Positions 5,383-11,610 of a stretch of DNA of 11,610 bases are shown here, one piece after another. The number at the start of each line of letters is the position of its first letter. The stretch's first letter is position 1. The notes below the pieces were generated by a model, which made no database searches, was not told the DNA's origin, and saw only the letters and a list, made by a program, of their open reading frames with translations. This DNA is from Candidatus Nomurabacteria bacterium (GTDB taxonomy: Bacteria; Patescibacteriota; Minisyncoccia; Phycocordibacterales; UBA9973): assembly GCA_943356455.1 (NCBI GenBank), contig CALRFB010000018.1, positions 1-11,610 of the forward strand, written 5' to 3'. Both the position numbers and the translations under genes were made by a program.

Positions 5383-5417
5383 TTGAATTAAATATTCAAA
5401 ACGATATAATAATGCAA
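5383..5417 (+). promoter_or_regulatory. Promoter of FG-GAP gene with inverted repeat
   Basis: TTGAAT (5383-5388), 16-bp spacer, TATAAT (5405-5410), then 6 nt to the ATG at 5417, so leaderless. TTGAAT pairs with ATTCAA (5394-5399) as a 6-bp inverted repeat over the -35; this could be an operator, or chance in AT-rich DNA. Confidence 0.65.
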
Positions 5418-7189
5418 TGATCAGGATTAAAGTGAGATGCATACTAGCACTTCTATGTTTAGCTTTTTTTCTTCCGATGCCTACTGTAGCATTTGCATCA
5501 AGCTATGATTTTGACAACTCCGCAAACTGGAATATTCGAGTAGACGGTGAACAGGCCGGTGATAAATTGGGGCGATATAACATCTCTTACGGAGATTTGG
5601 ACGGTGATGGAAAAGATGATTTAATTTTATCGGTAAAGTCGAGCCTTGGGTATGCAGGTAGAACTGATATAAATATTATTTACGTTATTTCAAATTCGAA
5701 ACTTCAACAACTTTCTTCAACAGGTAATACCATAGATTTAGCTAATTCGAATAATTATTCTTTGAAAATTGTCTCAGCAGCTACGGGAGACTACTCAGAT
5801 TACTATCTAGCGACAGCGAGCGATTTAAATAATAATAGTAAAAAAGATTTAATCATCGGAGAGGGATATGCTTCACACGGAGGGGTCCTTAACAGGGGTG
5901 CTGTTTATGTAATTTATGATTCAATTTTAGATCAGTTTGCCGGTCAAACTGGTCAGCTTTTGGATTTATCTGATCCCAATAGTTTCAATTTAAAATTCGT
6001 AGGCTCTACTGATTATGATTTTCTCGGCTATTCGTATAGCGCTTCACTCGATTTAAACAATGATGGCAAGAAGGAACTTATTATGAATGCAGATGGTGCG
6101 AGTTTTACAAATGGTACAGCCTCAGGGTCTTTGTATATAGTTTACAACGACTTACTTACAACATTTACCGGAGTGGGAAGAATTGTTGATCTGGCAAATG
6201 CAAATAATTTTAATATACGAGTTGATGGACCTACCGCCGGTACTTGGACCGAATCATATATAGTAGGGGAAAATAGTGATATAAATTCTGATGGAACCAA
6301 TGACTTACTATTGTATGTTCCTTGGGCAAACAATAATAGTGCGCCTAATTCAGGTTCAATGTATGCGCTTTACAGCACGTTATTAAGCACGTATTCCAAT
6401 GTTGGGAATATTATAGATTTGGCTGATCCCACAAAATTTAATTTACGCATAGACGGCATCAAAGATAATTCACTAAGTAGTGGAGCAACTTTTGGATATA
6501 GTGTTACGCAAGTTGTGGATGTAGATGGAAATAATGAGAATGATTTACTTGTCGCTGATGGATACGCAGACATGAATGGTAGAAATTCGTCAGGTTCAGC
6601 TTTTCTTATTTTCGACTCTATTTTACAAGCGCATGCGGGGGTGAGTCAGGTGCTCGATCTAACTTCCCCTACTGACTATAGTATTCGTTACGATGGAGCT
6701 AGTGCGGGCGGATATTTAGGAGAAGACATACATGCTGTGGATGTAGACAATGATGGGAAAAAAGATCTGATTTTAGATGCCGCAGGTCTTTCTGCTGTGT
6801 ATGTGATTAAAAATAGTCAAATTGATAGTAGTTTGGTGGGCCAAAACTATGATTTAAGTGATTCATCAACCTATACTGATTTTTATACTCACTCTTCTGG
6901 CTACCTATCGGCACCCGCTACCTTTGCTGACTTTAACGAAGATCATTCAGTTGATTTTTTATTTCCCGACTCCTACACTGACTACAACGGACGCGCAGAT
7001 TCTGGGTCTGTCTACTTACTTTATAATTTTCCACATCACATTAGCGTATCATCCACAAATGTAAGTGATGATGCGACCATACGGGGTACTGTGTCAGCGG
7101 CTAATTCGGCTGCACCAATTAATGATGTTCAGTATCAACTCAACTACGATAGATGGAACTTGGCATTCATGTGTCGCCGACGATGCTAG
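5417..7189 (+). CDS. Secreted seven-repeat FG-GAP/integrin-alpha-like protein, N-terminal part (frameshifted)
   Basis: Signal peptide at 1-27 (basic start, Leu/Phe core, AFA before Ser28), so exported and probably cleaved by LepB. Seven repeats of about 76 residues follow, each with a calcium-loop core: DLDGDGKDD at 60-68, then equivalents near 136, 212, 288, 368, 442 and 505. Each repeat opens with D-L-(A/S)-x-x-x-x-(F/Y). Seven such blades match an integrin-alpha-type beta-propeller; the core is weak in repeats 2 and 7. After residue 540 an Ig-like domain begins (SVSSTNVSDD...), but the frame breaks near 7130-7155 and stops at 7189 after about 15 unrelated residues. The matching remainder is in the next frame. 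AT-rich, Asn/Ser-rich coding. Likely role: surface display or adhesion, inferred from the family. Confidence 0.9.
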   Translation: MIRIKVRCILALLCLAFFLPMPTVAFASSYDFDNSANWNIRVDGEQAGDKLGRYNISYGDLDGDGKDDLILSVKSSLGYAGRTDINIIYVISNSKLQQLSSTGNTIDLANSNNYSLKIVSAATGDYSDYYLATASDLNNNSKKDLIIGEGYASHGGVLNRGAVYVIYDSILDQFAGQTGQLLDLSDPNSFNLKFVGSTDYDFLGYSYSASLDLNNDGKKELIMNADGASFTNGTASGSLYIVYNDLLTTFTGVGRIVDLANANNFNIRVDGPTAGTWTESYIVGENSDINSDGTNDLLLYVPWANNNSAPNSGSMYALYSTLLSTYSNVGNIIDLADPTKFNLRIDGIKDNSLSSGATFGYSVTQVVDVDGNNENDLLVADGYADMNGRNSSGSAFLIFDSILQAHAGVSQVLDLTSPTDYSIRYDGASAGGYLGEDIHAVDVDNDGKKDLILDAAGLSAVYVIKNSQIDSSLVGQNYDLSDSSTYTDFYTHSSGYLSAPATFADFNEDHSVDFLFPDSYTDYNGRADSGSVYLLYNFPHHISVSSTNVSDDATIRGTVSAANSAAPINDVQYQLNYDRWNLAFMCRRRC

Positions 7190-7700
7190 TTTTAATTCGA
7201 CACTAGAGGATTTTACTTGCACTATCCCTTCTTTGGTATATCAAAATTACAATGTATACCTGAGAGCCAAAGACACAAAATTATCCTTCACAGCTCTTTC
7301 AAACTATACTTTAGATACATTTACTAAACAGCCACCTATTATTACGAGTGGAGCATGGATTCAGTTTCCAGCACCAGCACATATAGTGCCCATTGTTCCT
7401 CTTGTAGAGGTAGTACCAGTCGCGCCTGAAGTTATTTCACCAAAGACTTTTGTTTTTTCAAATAATCTACAGCTAAACTCTGTGCACCGTGATGTTAAGG
7501 AATTACAAAAGTATTTAAATACACATGGTTACCCTATAGCGCTTAAAGGAATAGGTTCAGCTGGTAATGAAACCACAAAGTTTGGCTCGTTTACAAAAAA
7601 AGCTCTAATTAAGTTTCAGCTTGCACATAAACTTAGTCCAGCTATTGGTTTTTTCGGACCGGCTACACGACGAGTAGTGAATACTAGTTTTTCAAATTAG
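7065..7700 (+). CDS. C-terminal part of the same surface protein: Ig-like plus peptidoglycan-binding domain
   Basis: Continuation of the FG-GAP gene in the +1 frame. The nominal ATG at 7065 is not a credible start; genuine sequence begins around 7140-7155 (TTIDGTWHSC). It completes the Ig-like domain (FNSTLEDFTC), followed by a Pro/Val-rich linker near 7360-7440 and a peptidoglycan-binding domain: VKELQKYLN, then GSAGNETTKFGSFTKKALIKFQ and GFFGPATRRVVN. That domain is typical of the C-terminus of Parcubacteria surface proteins and would anchor the protein to the wall. Removing one base near 7139-7145 would give one protein of about 760 residues. The cause may be a real mutation, an assembly error or, less likely, programmed shifting. 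On its own the fragment has no signal peptide. Confidence 0.75.
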   Translation: MMMRPYGVLCQRLIRLHQLMMFSINSTTIDGTWHSCVADDASFNSTLEDFTCTIPSLVYQNYNVYLRAKDTKLSFTALSNYTLDTFTKQPPIITSGAWIQFPAPAHIVPIVPLVEVVPVAPEVISPKTFVFSNNLQLNSVHRDVKELQKYLNTHGYPIALKGIGSAGNETTKFGSFTKKALIKFQLAHKLSPAIGFFGPATRRVVNTSFSN

Positions 7701-7717
7701 CGGAGAGTACATTTGTT

Positions 7718-7733
7718 TGCTATATTTGCCCTA
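7718..7733 (+). promoter_or_regulatory. Extended -10, leaderless start of ychF
   Basis: TGCTATATT at 7718-7726, then 6 nt to the ATG at 7733, which predicts that transcription begins on the start codon. Confidence 0.65.
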
Positions 7734-8914
7734 TGTCACTCCAAATCGGCATCGTGGGACTGCCAAACGTTGGCAAATCTACACTATTTAATGCCCTAAC
7801 TAAAAAAGGCGTACCAGCTTCAAATTATCCTTTCTGCACAATCGATCCTTCGGTCGGCATCGTTGCTGTACCCGATGACCGTCTCTGGAAACTCTCAACT
7901 TTTTCTAAATCTCAAAAGACAATTCCGGCTGCTATGGAGTTTGTCGATATCGCTGGTCTCGTTGCCGGTGCGTCAAAGGGCGAAGGTTTAGGAAATAAAT
8001 TTCTCACAAATATTCGCGAAACTGATGCCATTTTTGAAATGGTGCGTATTTTCCCGATCAATAGCCTCAAAGCGAATAATGGCGGAACAAATAGCAGTGT
8101 AGCGGGCGCATCAGGTGACGATATAATGCACGTCTACGGTGATATTGATCCACTGCGTGATATTAAAGTTATCAATATGGAACTCATTTTGGCGGACATG
8201 GAAACAGTATCTAAACGTCTTTCCAACTTGGCCAAAGACGCTCGTCGCGGTGACAAAGATGCCCTAGCAGAAGAAGGTGCTTTAAAAAAAGTATTACCTG
8301 CTCTCGAATCTGAGCACATGGCAAATACAGTTACCCTCGACGAAAAAGAAATACCAATCGTCAAACAACTTGGTCTGTTGACGTTTAAACCAATTTTATA
8401 TGGACTAAACAAACGCGCGGGGGTGCAAAACCTCGATGTGACTGATGCGAAAAAGTTCAAAGATCTCACTGACTATATTCTTTCGACTGGCGCACGTTTT
8501 GTTGTACTTGATGCAAAAGTTGAGGACGAACTCAAAGATTTTGAAGGCGAAGAAAAAGAAATGTTTCGCAAAGAAATGGCTGGTGCTGACACAAATTCTA
8601 ACGAAGCTATACCGGAAGACGGCATCGATCATTTGATCAAAGAAGCTTATGCGCTTCTCGGTCTTGAAACATACTTTACAACGGGCGAGGACGAAACTCG
8701 GGCTTGGACAATAAAAAAGGGAAGTACGGCACCAGTCGCTGGTATGGCAATTCACACTGATTTTAAAGACAAGTTTATCCGTGCTGAAGTTGTTTTCTGG
8801 AAGGATTTACTCGAAGCCGGTTCGTATGCCGATGCCCGCGCCAAAGGCAAAGTCAAAACCGAAGGCAAAGAGTATATCGTCAAAGACGGCGACGTGATTG
8901 AGTTTAAGATTTAA
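7733..8914 (+). CDS. ychF: YchF/OLA1-type ribosome-associated ATPase
   Basis: Obg-family P-loop ATPase that binds ribosomes and is linked to stress and translation control. 393 residues, about 30 longer than E. coli YchF. P-loop GLPNVGKS at 9-16; G2 region NYPFCTIDP at 31-39; G3 DIAGL at 72-76, followed by GASKGEGLGN; the coiled-coil middle domain spans about 140-205. The C-terminal TGS domain (about 307-393) ends in GDVIEF. Two oddities: about 19 extra residues (109-127, rich in Asn, Gly and Ser) precede the loop holding the catalytic-type His133 (His114 in E. coli). The base-specificity motif, usually NxxE, reads NKRA at 226-229. Start fixed by the -10 placed 6 nt upstream. No terminator is obvious downstream. 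Confidence 0.95.
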   Translation: MSLQIGIVGLPNVGKSTLFNALTKKGVPASNYPFCTIDPSVGIVAVPDDRLWKLSTFSKSQKTIPAAMEFVDIAGLVAGASKGEGLGNKFLTNIRETDAIFEMVRIFPINSLKANNGGTNSSVAGASGDDIMHVYGDIDPLRDIKVINMELILADMETVSKRLSNLAKDARRGDKDALAEEGALKKVLPALESEHMANTVTLDEKEIPIVKQLGLLTFKPILYGLNKRAGVQNLDVTDAKKFKDLTDYILSTGARFVVLDAKVEDELKDFEGEEKEMFRKEMAGADTNSNEAIPEDGIDHLIKEAYALLGLETYFTTGEDETRAWTIKKGSTAPVAGMAIHTDFKDKFIRAEVVFWKDLLEAGSYADARAKGKVKTEGKEYIVKDGDVIEFKI

Positions 8915-8952
8915 ATTTGTAAGAAAACCGCTTGTGTCTCGTCATAGATGGT

Positions 8953-9114
8953 ATGAGGTATGAAAGGACATATACGAAACAAAATACTGTACTCCAGCTC
9001 ACGCTGGCGGCTTTCATACTAGCTGCGCTTCTGCTTCTAAATGCTACGAAACCCGAAATGGCCGGTATGGTACAGGGTTCACAGTCTGTAGTAAACTCTA
9101 TAGCTATACGATAA
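8953..9114 (+). CDS. Possible one-TM mini-protein
   Basis: 53 residues from the ATG at 8953; an in-frame TTG at 8932 would give 60. Polar N-terminus with Arg, Tyr and Lys, one strongly hydrophobic helix at about 16-33 (VLQLTLAAFILAALLLLN), and a Gly/Ser/Val-rich tail. This would place it in the membrane with the N-terminus inside. It lies 38 nt after ychF, possibly co-transcribed. The stop codon falls inside a hairpin (9109-9135). No known family. The clean TM segment supports it, but the short length and lack of a clear promoter make it uncertain. Confidence 0.5.
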   Translation: MRYERTYTKQNTVLQLTLAAFILAALLLLNATKPEMAGMVQGSQSVVNSIAIR

Positions 9115-9135
9115 ACCTCTCATCGAGATTTATCG
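9109..9135. terminator. Hairpin shared by convergent genes
   Basis: CGATAAA (9109-9115) pairs with TTTATCG (9129-9135); an inner TCTC/GAGA stem with loop ATC sits above a 2-nt bulge. It lies between the convergent genes at 8953 and 9691. The plus side is followed by a T-rich but interrupted run; the minus side has no T run, so termination strength is doubtful. Confidence 0.55.
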
Positions 9136-9139
9136 CATG

Positions 9140-9691
9140 TTACTTTTCTTTATTTTTCAGCGCCTCCACATCCTTTGCCAGCGACTCTAATACGTGTTGA
9201 ATTTTTTCTAAGATTTCCGGATGGGGAACTTTGCCATTGTGTTGTGCTGCGGTAGGTGCAGCTTCAGCAACATCTTCCACGATCTCATCGACATCTTCTT
9301 GAATTTCGTCTACGTCTTCTTGGATCTCATCGACATCTTCTTGAATTTCATCGATATCTTTTTGAATTTCATCAACATCTTTTTCCATTTCTTCAATATC
9401 TTCGGCAATATCCTCGACATCTTCCTGGATCTCATCGATATCCGCCGTATTTTTATTGACTGTCATTTGGATAAATATTGCCAAATATATCGCTTCGAGT
9501 GATACAACAGTAGTGAGGACGAGGAGAACTCTATCTAGCGGTGCACCAAGAAGGACCAAAAGAAAACTAAAAGCAAAAATAACCGTATGTGTCACAAGTG
9601 AAGCAATAGATCCGATCCATTGGGTCATCTTTTGTGAGACTTCGTCGATTTCGGCTATTTGTATTGTCTTTTTGGCCTTTTTTTGGGTCAT
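9140..9691 (-). CDS. Two-TM membrane protein with acidic heptad coiled coil
   Basis: 183 residues. A Lys-rich start (1-9), TM1 at about 29-49 and TM2 at about 54-77 form a hairpin with both ends in the cytoplasm. Residues 85-142 follow as about eight heptads of the type DEIQEDV, with Ile and Val at the a/d core and Asp/Glu almost everywhere else. A linker (143-157) leads to a second helix at 158-180. The membrane part, ending in IQMTVNKNT, resembles DUF1003 or low-affinity-iron-permease-like hairpins, but I cannot assign it. The coiled coil suggests self-assembly or a rod projecting into the cytoplasm. A -10 TATACT (9719-9714) lies 22 nt upstream of the ATG; no Shine-Dalgarno. Divergent from the 9756 gene, with 64 bp between them. 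Confidence 0.88.
   Translation of the reverse strand: MTQKKAKKTIQIAEIDEVSQKMTQWIGSIASLVTHTVIFAFSFLLVLLGAPLDRVLLVLTTVVSLEAIYLAIFIQMTVNKNTADIDEIQEDVEDIAEDIEEMEKDVDEIQKDIDEIQEDVDEIQEDVDEIQEDVDEIVEDVAEAAPTAAQHNGKVPHPEILEKIQHVLESLAKDVEALKNKEK
9275..9440 (-). repeat. 21-bp tandem repeats encoding heptads
   Basis: About eight imperfect 21-bp units such as GACGAAATCCAAGAAGATG, each encoding one DEIQEDV-type heptad. The units at the 5' end of the array (9370-9440) have diverged most; those at 9279-9360 are nearly identical, indicating recent expansion. Confidence 0.8.
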
Positions 9692-9738
9692 ATGGTTAGT
9701 GCGGACTTAATTTAGTATACTATCAATATCATTTTATT

Positions 9739-9756
9739 TATAATTGTGCATCTCTA
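9739..9756 (+). promoter_or_regulatory. -10 box before the DUF5671-like gene
   Basis: TATAAT at 9739-9744, then 11 nt to the ATG at 9756, so a leader of only 4-5 nt. The TTG at 9744 lies in the -10 and is not a start. No good -35. Confidence 0.55.
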
Positions 9757-10832
9757 TGGAACCAACTACTACACCTATCCAAACTACACCAGGAGCATCA
9801 GGAAAAATGTCACCAAAGTTTTTCTTCTTGTCTCTCGGCGTTATTATCTCGCTTATCACTTCCGTGACCGCATTTCTCAATTTGGCATTTGCTACGCTCG
9901 ATTTTAAATTCCCCGATGTGTTAAACAGCACATACCAGTACGGTTATAACAGTTTCAACTTCGATGCGACTCGTTCATACATTGCAATATTGATAATATT
10001 TTTACCAATATGTATGGTGCTTATGTACTACTACAAACGTGTAGTACGCGCAGGGCTAGGTAAAACCGAAGAAATTATTCGCAAATGGTCTAGCTACCTC
10101 ATCGTCTTTCTAGCTATTGTGGTAGCAGCTATTGATCTCGTCACGCTTGTGCAGTACTTTGTTGGCGGTGAGATCACCACACGATTTATACTTAAAGTGT
10201 TGGCAACGCTCGTGGCTGCCAAATGGTCTGGCCTGTATTTCTATTTTGATTTACACGAATCTAAGTGGAAGAAGATTACCGAGCGTGTTGTACCATGGGG
10301 AACAGCTATTCTTTCAGTTGGACTCATCGTATTGTCATTTATGGTTATTGGTACACCAAACGAGCAACGCACCTGGCGTCTTGACGATAGACGAGTAAAT
10401 GACCTAACATCACTTCAGTCGCAAGTTATTTCTTACTGGCAACAAAAAGAAAAGTTGCCTGCAACACTTACTGATCTGACAAATCCGACATCGTACTATG
10501 CTATCCCCGTAGATCCCGAGTTTGAAAAAGGACTGACGTATGAATATACAGTGACCGGTAAATTGTCATTTGAATTGTGTGCAACGTTCTCAGCAAAAAT
10601 GCCAAAAGGTTGGCAGGAGTATAGCGGTGGAGGCGTTATGCCGATGTACGAAACTCGAACAGACGTTGCAACGAGTCCAGTGAGTTACCCATATCCAGGC
10701 GGAACAATGGGGCAGTCCTGGGACCATGAAGCTGGACGTACCTGTTTTACGCGAACTATTGATACCGATGTGTATAAACCCTACAAACCAAGTCCAGTCG
10801 GTCTAACAATTGCAACACCAGCAAAACAATAG
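9756..10832 (+). CDS. DUF5671-like membrane protein with pilin-like C-terminal domain
   Basis: 358 residues. A short Thr/Pro-rich N-terminus, then five hydrophobic segments at about 21-48, 75-93, 113-136, 144-164 and 182-199. This arrangement matches DUF5671-type proteins, common in Parcubacteria, as I recall them. After TM5 comes an extracellular domain of about 150 residues. It begins with a helix (RRVNDLTSLQSQVISYWQQK) followed by LPATLTDL, IPVDPEF and YEYTV, the layout of pseudopilin C-terminal domains. Its last part is Pro/Gly/Tyr-rich, with two Cys (275 and near 328) that could form a disulphide. Start at the ATG at 9756, 11 nt after a TATAAT box. Shares a terminator with the convergent gene at 11283. 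Function unknown. Confidence 0.88.
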   Translation: MEPTTTPIQTTPGASGKMSPKFFFLSLGVIISLITSVTAFLNLAFATLDFKFPDVLNSTYQYGYNSFNFDATRSYIAILIIFLPICMVLMYYYKRVVRAGLGKTEEIIRKWSSYLIVFLAIVVAAIDLVTLVQYFVGGEITTRFILKVLATLVAAKWSGLYFYFDLHESKWKKITERVVPWGTAILSVGLIVLSFMVIGTPNEQRTWRLDDRRVNDLTSLQSQVISYWQQKEKLPATLTDLTNPTSYYAIPVDPEFEKGLTYEYTVTGKLSFELCATFSAKMPKGWQEYSGGGVMPMYETRTDVATSPVSYPYPGGTMGQSWDHEAGRTCFTRTIDTDVYKPYKPSPVGLTIATPAKQ

Positions 10833-10862
10833 GTTTAGTTTGGTAATAAAAAAGCAAAAGAA

Positions 10863-10887
10863 AAAACGGAACTTAAAGTTCCGTTTT
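10863..10887. terminator. Bidirectional terminator shared by convergent genes
   Basis: Stem AAAACGGAAC (10863-10872) / GTTCCGTTTT (10878-10887) with loop TTAAA. On the minus strand the last four codons (Lys-Thr-Glu-Leu) and the stop of the 11283 gene lie in the stem and loop, so coding and terminator overlap. It also ends the plus-strand DUF5671-like gene. Confidence 0.88.
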
Positions 10888-11283
10888 GTTGTTGTTTTTC
10901 CTTGGGCTTTTTCGGCCCTTTTTTAAATTCACTACTTCAATATAATCAGATAGTTCTCTGATTACTTTTGGAAGTGTGCGTCGGGCTGCACCATAAAGCG
11001 TTTTAAAATGAATACCATTCATATCAAAGCTTACTTTAGCGATGTTTTTTGTGCCCGTTTGGGTTTCAGTACAGTCGAGGAGTTTACGTGCGATTTCAGC
11101 TTGCAGCTCTGTTGCTTTGTCTGTGTTTGTTGGTGGTTGGTACGCATCAGCCGGCCAATGCTCGGGCGATTGTGTAAATACGATTAATTGGTCGCTCGCC
11201 AATATGTTGCCATGCGATTTAGCATGAAAGGTCACACACATCGGATTTGGATGGTGGCGTATTGATACAGGGATTTTTTTCAT
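10873..11283 (-). CDS. Hypothetical protein, not recognised
   Basis: 136 residues. No signal peptide or membrane segment, so cytoplasmic. The N-terminal part has a few His residues (RHHPNP, FHAKSHGN) and a strand-rich look. The middle (about 55-75) is a helix ending in LLDC; the segment at 83-118 (KVSFDMNGIHFKTLYGAARRTLPKVIRELSDY) mixes strand and helix. The tail is very basic (LKKGRKSPRKNNNK), which suggests nucleic-acid or ribosome contact. Promoter TTGACA (11329-11324), 17-bp spacer, TATTTT (11306-11301), then 17 nt to the ATG, with no Shine-Dalgarno. The 3' end lies inside the shared terminator. Divergent from leuS by 88 bp. I found no family match and propose no function. Confidence 0.85.
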   Translation of the reverse strand: MKKIPVSIRHHPNPMCVTFHAKSHGNILASDQLIVFTQSPEHWPADAYQPPTNTDKATELQAEIARKLLDCTETQTGTKNIAKVSFDMNGIHFKTLYGAARRTLPKVIRELSDYIEVVNLKKGRKSPRKNNNKTEL

Positions 11284-11300
11284 GGTACTAGATTTTGCTT

Positions 11301-11360
11301 AAAATATAACAAATGACCAAATATGTCAACATAACCCTTAAGTCAAAAATACGCTATAGT
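11301..11360. promoter_or_regulatory. Divergent promoters, 11283 gene and leuS
   Basis: Minus strand: TTGACA (11329-11324), 17-bp spacer, TATTTT (11306-11301). Plus strand: GCTATAGT with -10 TATAGT at 11355-11360 and no convincing -35. Predicted leuS leader: about 5 nt to the first ATG. Confidence 0.55.
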
Positions 11361-11371
11361 TTAAACATCTT

Positions 11372-11610
11372 ATGAAAAAAATGGCTCACTACGACCACAA
11401 TAAAATTGAAAAGAAGTGGCAAAAGGAATGGGCGACAAAAAAAGTCTATAAGACACTGCCGGCAAAAACCGCTCAGGCTAAAAAACGAAAGCCATTTTAC
11501 GTCCTTGATATGTTTCCATACCCATCTGGTGCCGGGCTTCACGTCGGTCATCCACGGGGCTATATCGCTTCCGACGTTTTATCTCGAATGAAGCGCACGC
11601 AAGGCTTCAA
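11372..11610 (+). CDS. leuS: Leucyl-tRNA synthetase, N-terminal end (cut by window)
   Basis: Class I aminoacyl-tRNA synthetase that charges tRNA-Leu. Only 79 codons are visible, with the frame open to the right edge. The HIGH signature lies in [14 protein letters not shown] at about residues 49-62, followed by [20 protein letters not shown], the standard LeuRS continuation. The N-terminus has the usual [14 protein letters not shown] lead-in and then a Lys/Ala-rich insert before the motif. The first ATG (11372) is chosen because a TATAGT box ends 11 nt upstream; a second ATG three codons on (11381) is equally possible. No Shine-Dalgarno at either. Only the catalytic N-terminus can be judged. 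Confidence 0.95.
   Translation, partial: MKKMAHYDHNKIEKKWQKEWATKKVYKTLPAKTAQAKKRKPFYVLDMFPYPSGAGLHVGHPRGYIASDVLSRMKRTQGF

Noticed and set aside
7065-7140. Independent start of a second gene at the ATG at 7065
   Set aside because: Its first ~25 codons are the shadow of the FG-GAP frame; the real match begins after the frameshift, and there is no promoter element at the usual distance.
9275-9440. CRISPR-like periodicity
   Set aside because: Units are contiguous 21-bp coding repeats with no spacers and keep the heptad frame.
9221-9502. Plus-strand frames rich in Phe/Ile/Leu or His/Arg opposite the coiled-coil gene
   Set aside because: Their repetitive composition is only the complement of the 21-bp repeats of the minus-strand gene.
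1-11610. UGA read as glycine (code 25)
   Set aside because: No in-frame UGA interrupts any conserved gene, including hisS, ychF and rpsA; all reads fit the standard code.

Overview
The window looks like a chromosomal segment of a Patescibacteria/CPR bacterium, most likely a Parcubacteria (Paceibacteria)-type lineage. This is inferred from the gene style: a short four-domain ribosomal protein S1, a DUF5671-like membrane protein with a pilin-like tail, an FG-GAP surface protein ending in the peptidoglycan-binding domain common in Parcubacteria, many tiny orphan proteins, and no Shine-Dalgarno sequences in front of genes. No phage, IS or CRISPR element was seen. UGA is not used as a stop in any gene here, but long genes also lack internal UGA, so there is no sign of recoding.

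Layout: (1) 1-1856, minus strand: lepB (signal peptidase I) overlapping hisS (histidyl-tRNA synthetase, running off the left edge). (2) 1913-3137, plus: a small membrane protein, then pth (peptidyl-tRNA hydrolase), each with its own promoter and terminator. (3) 3288-4547, minus: rpsA (S1) with a leader that can fold as a four-way junction or as a terminator abutting the ATG. (4) 4611-4860: an aberrant tRNA gene and, upstream on the same strand, a predicted ~60-nt RNA whose first 11 nt are exactly complementary to the tRNA anticodon arm. (5) 4881-8914, plus: a Cys-rich small protein, a helical small protein, a secreted seven-repeat FG-GAP protein broken by a frameshift, and ychF. (6) 8953-11283: a one-TM mini-protein, a two-TM protein with an extreme acidic coiled coil (minus), a DUF5671-like protein (plus) and an orphan protein (minus). 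(7) 11372 to the right edge: the start of leuS.

Most recognisable genes serve translation (hisS, pth, rpsA, tRNA, ychF, leuS) or envelope and export (lepB, membrane proteins, surface propeller). Two themes stand out. First, at least five plus-strand genes have a -10 hexamer exactly 6 nt before the ATG (lepB has 7), which predicts leaderless mRNAs as a main mode of expression. Second, the 4430-4880 region is dense in RNA-level signals: a candidate attenuator or riboregulator for S1, an odd tRNA, and a candidate anti-tRNA small RNA. That region is the best place to look for something undescribed. All structural claims come from reading base pairing by eye; no folding program or database search was run.
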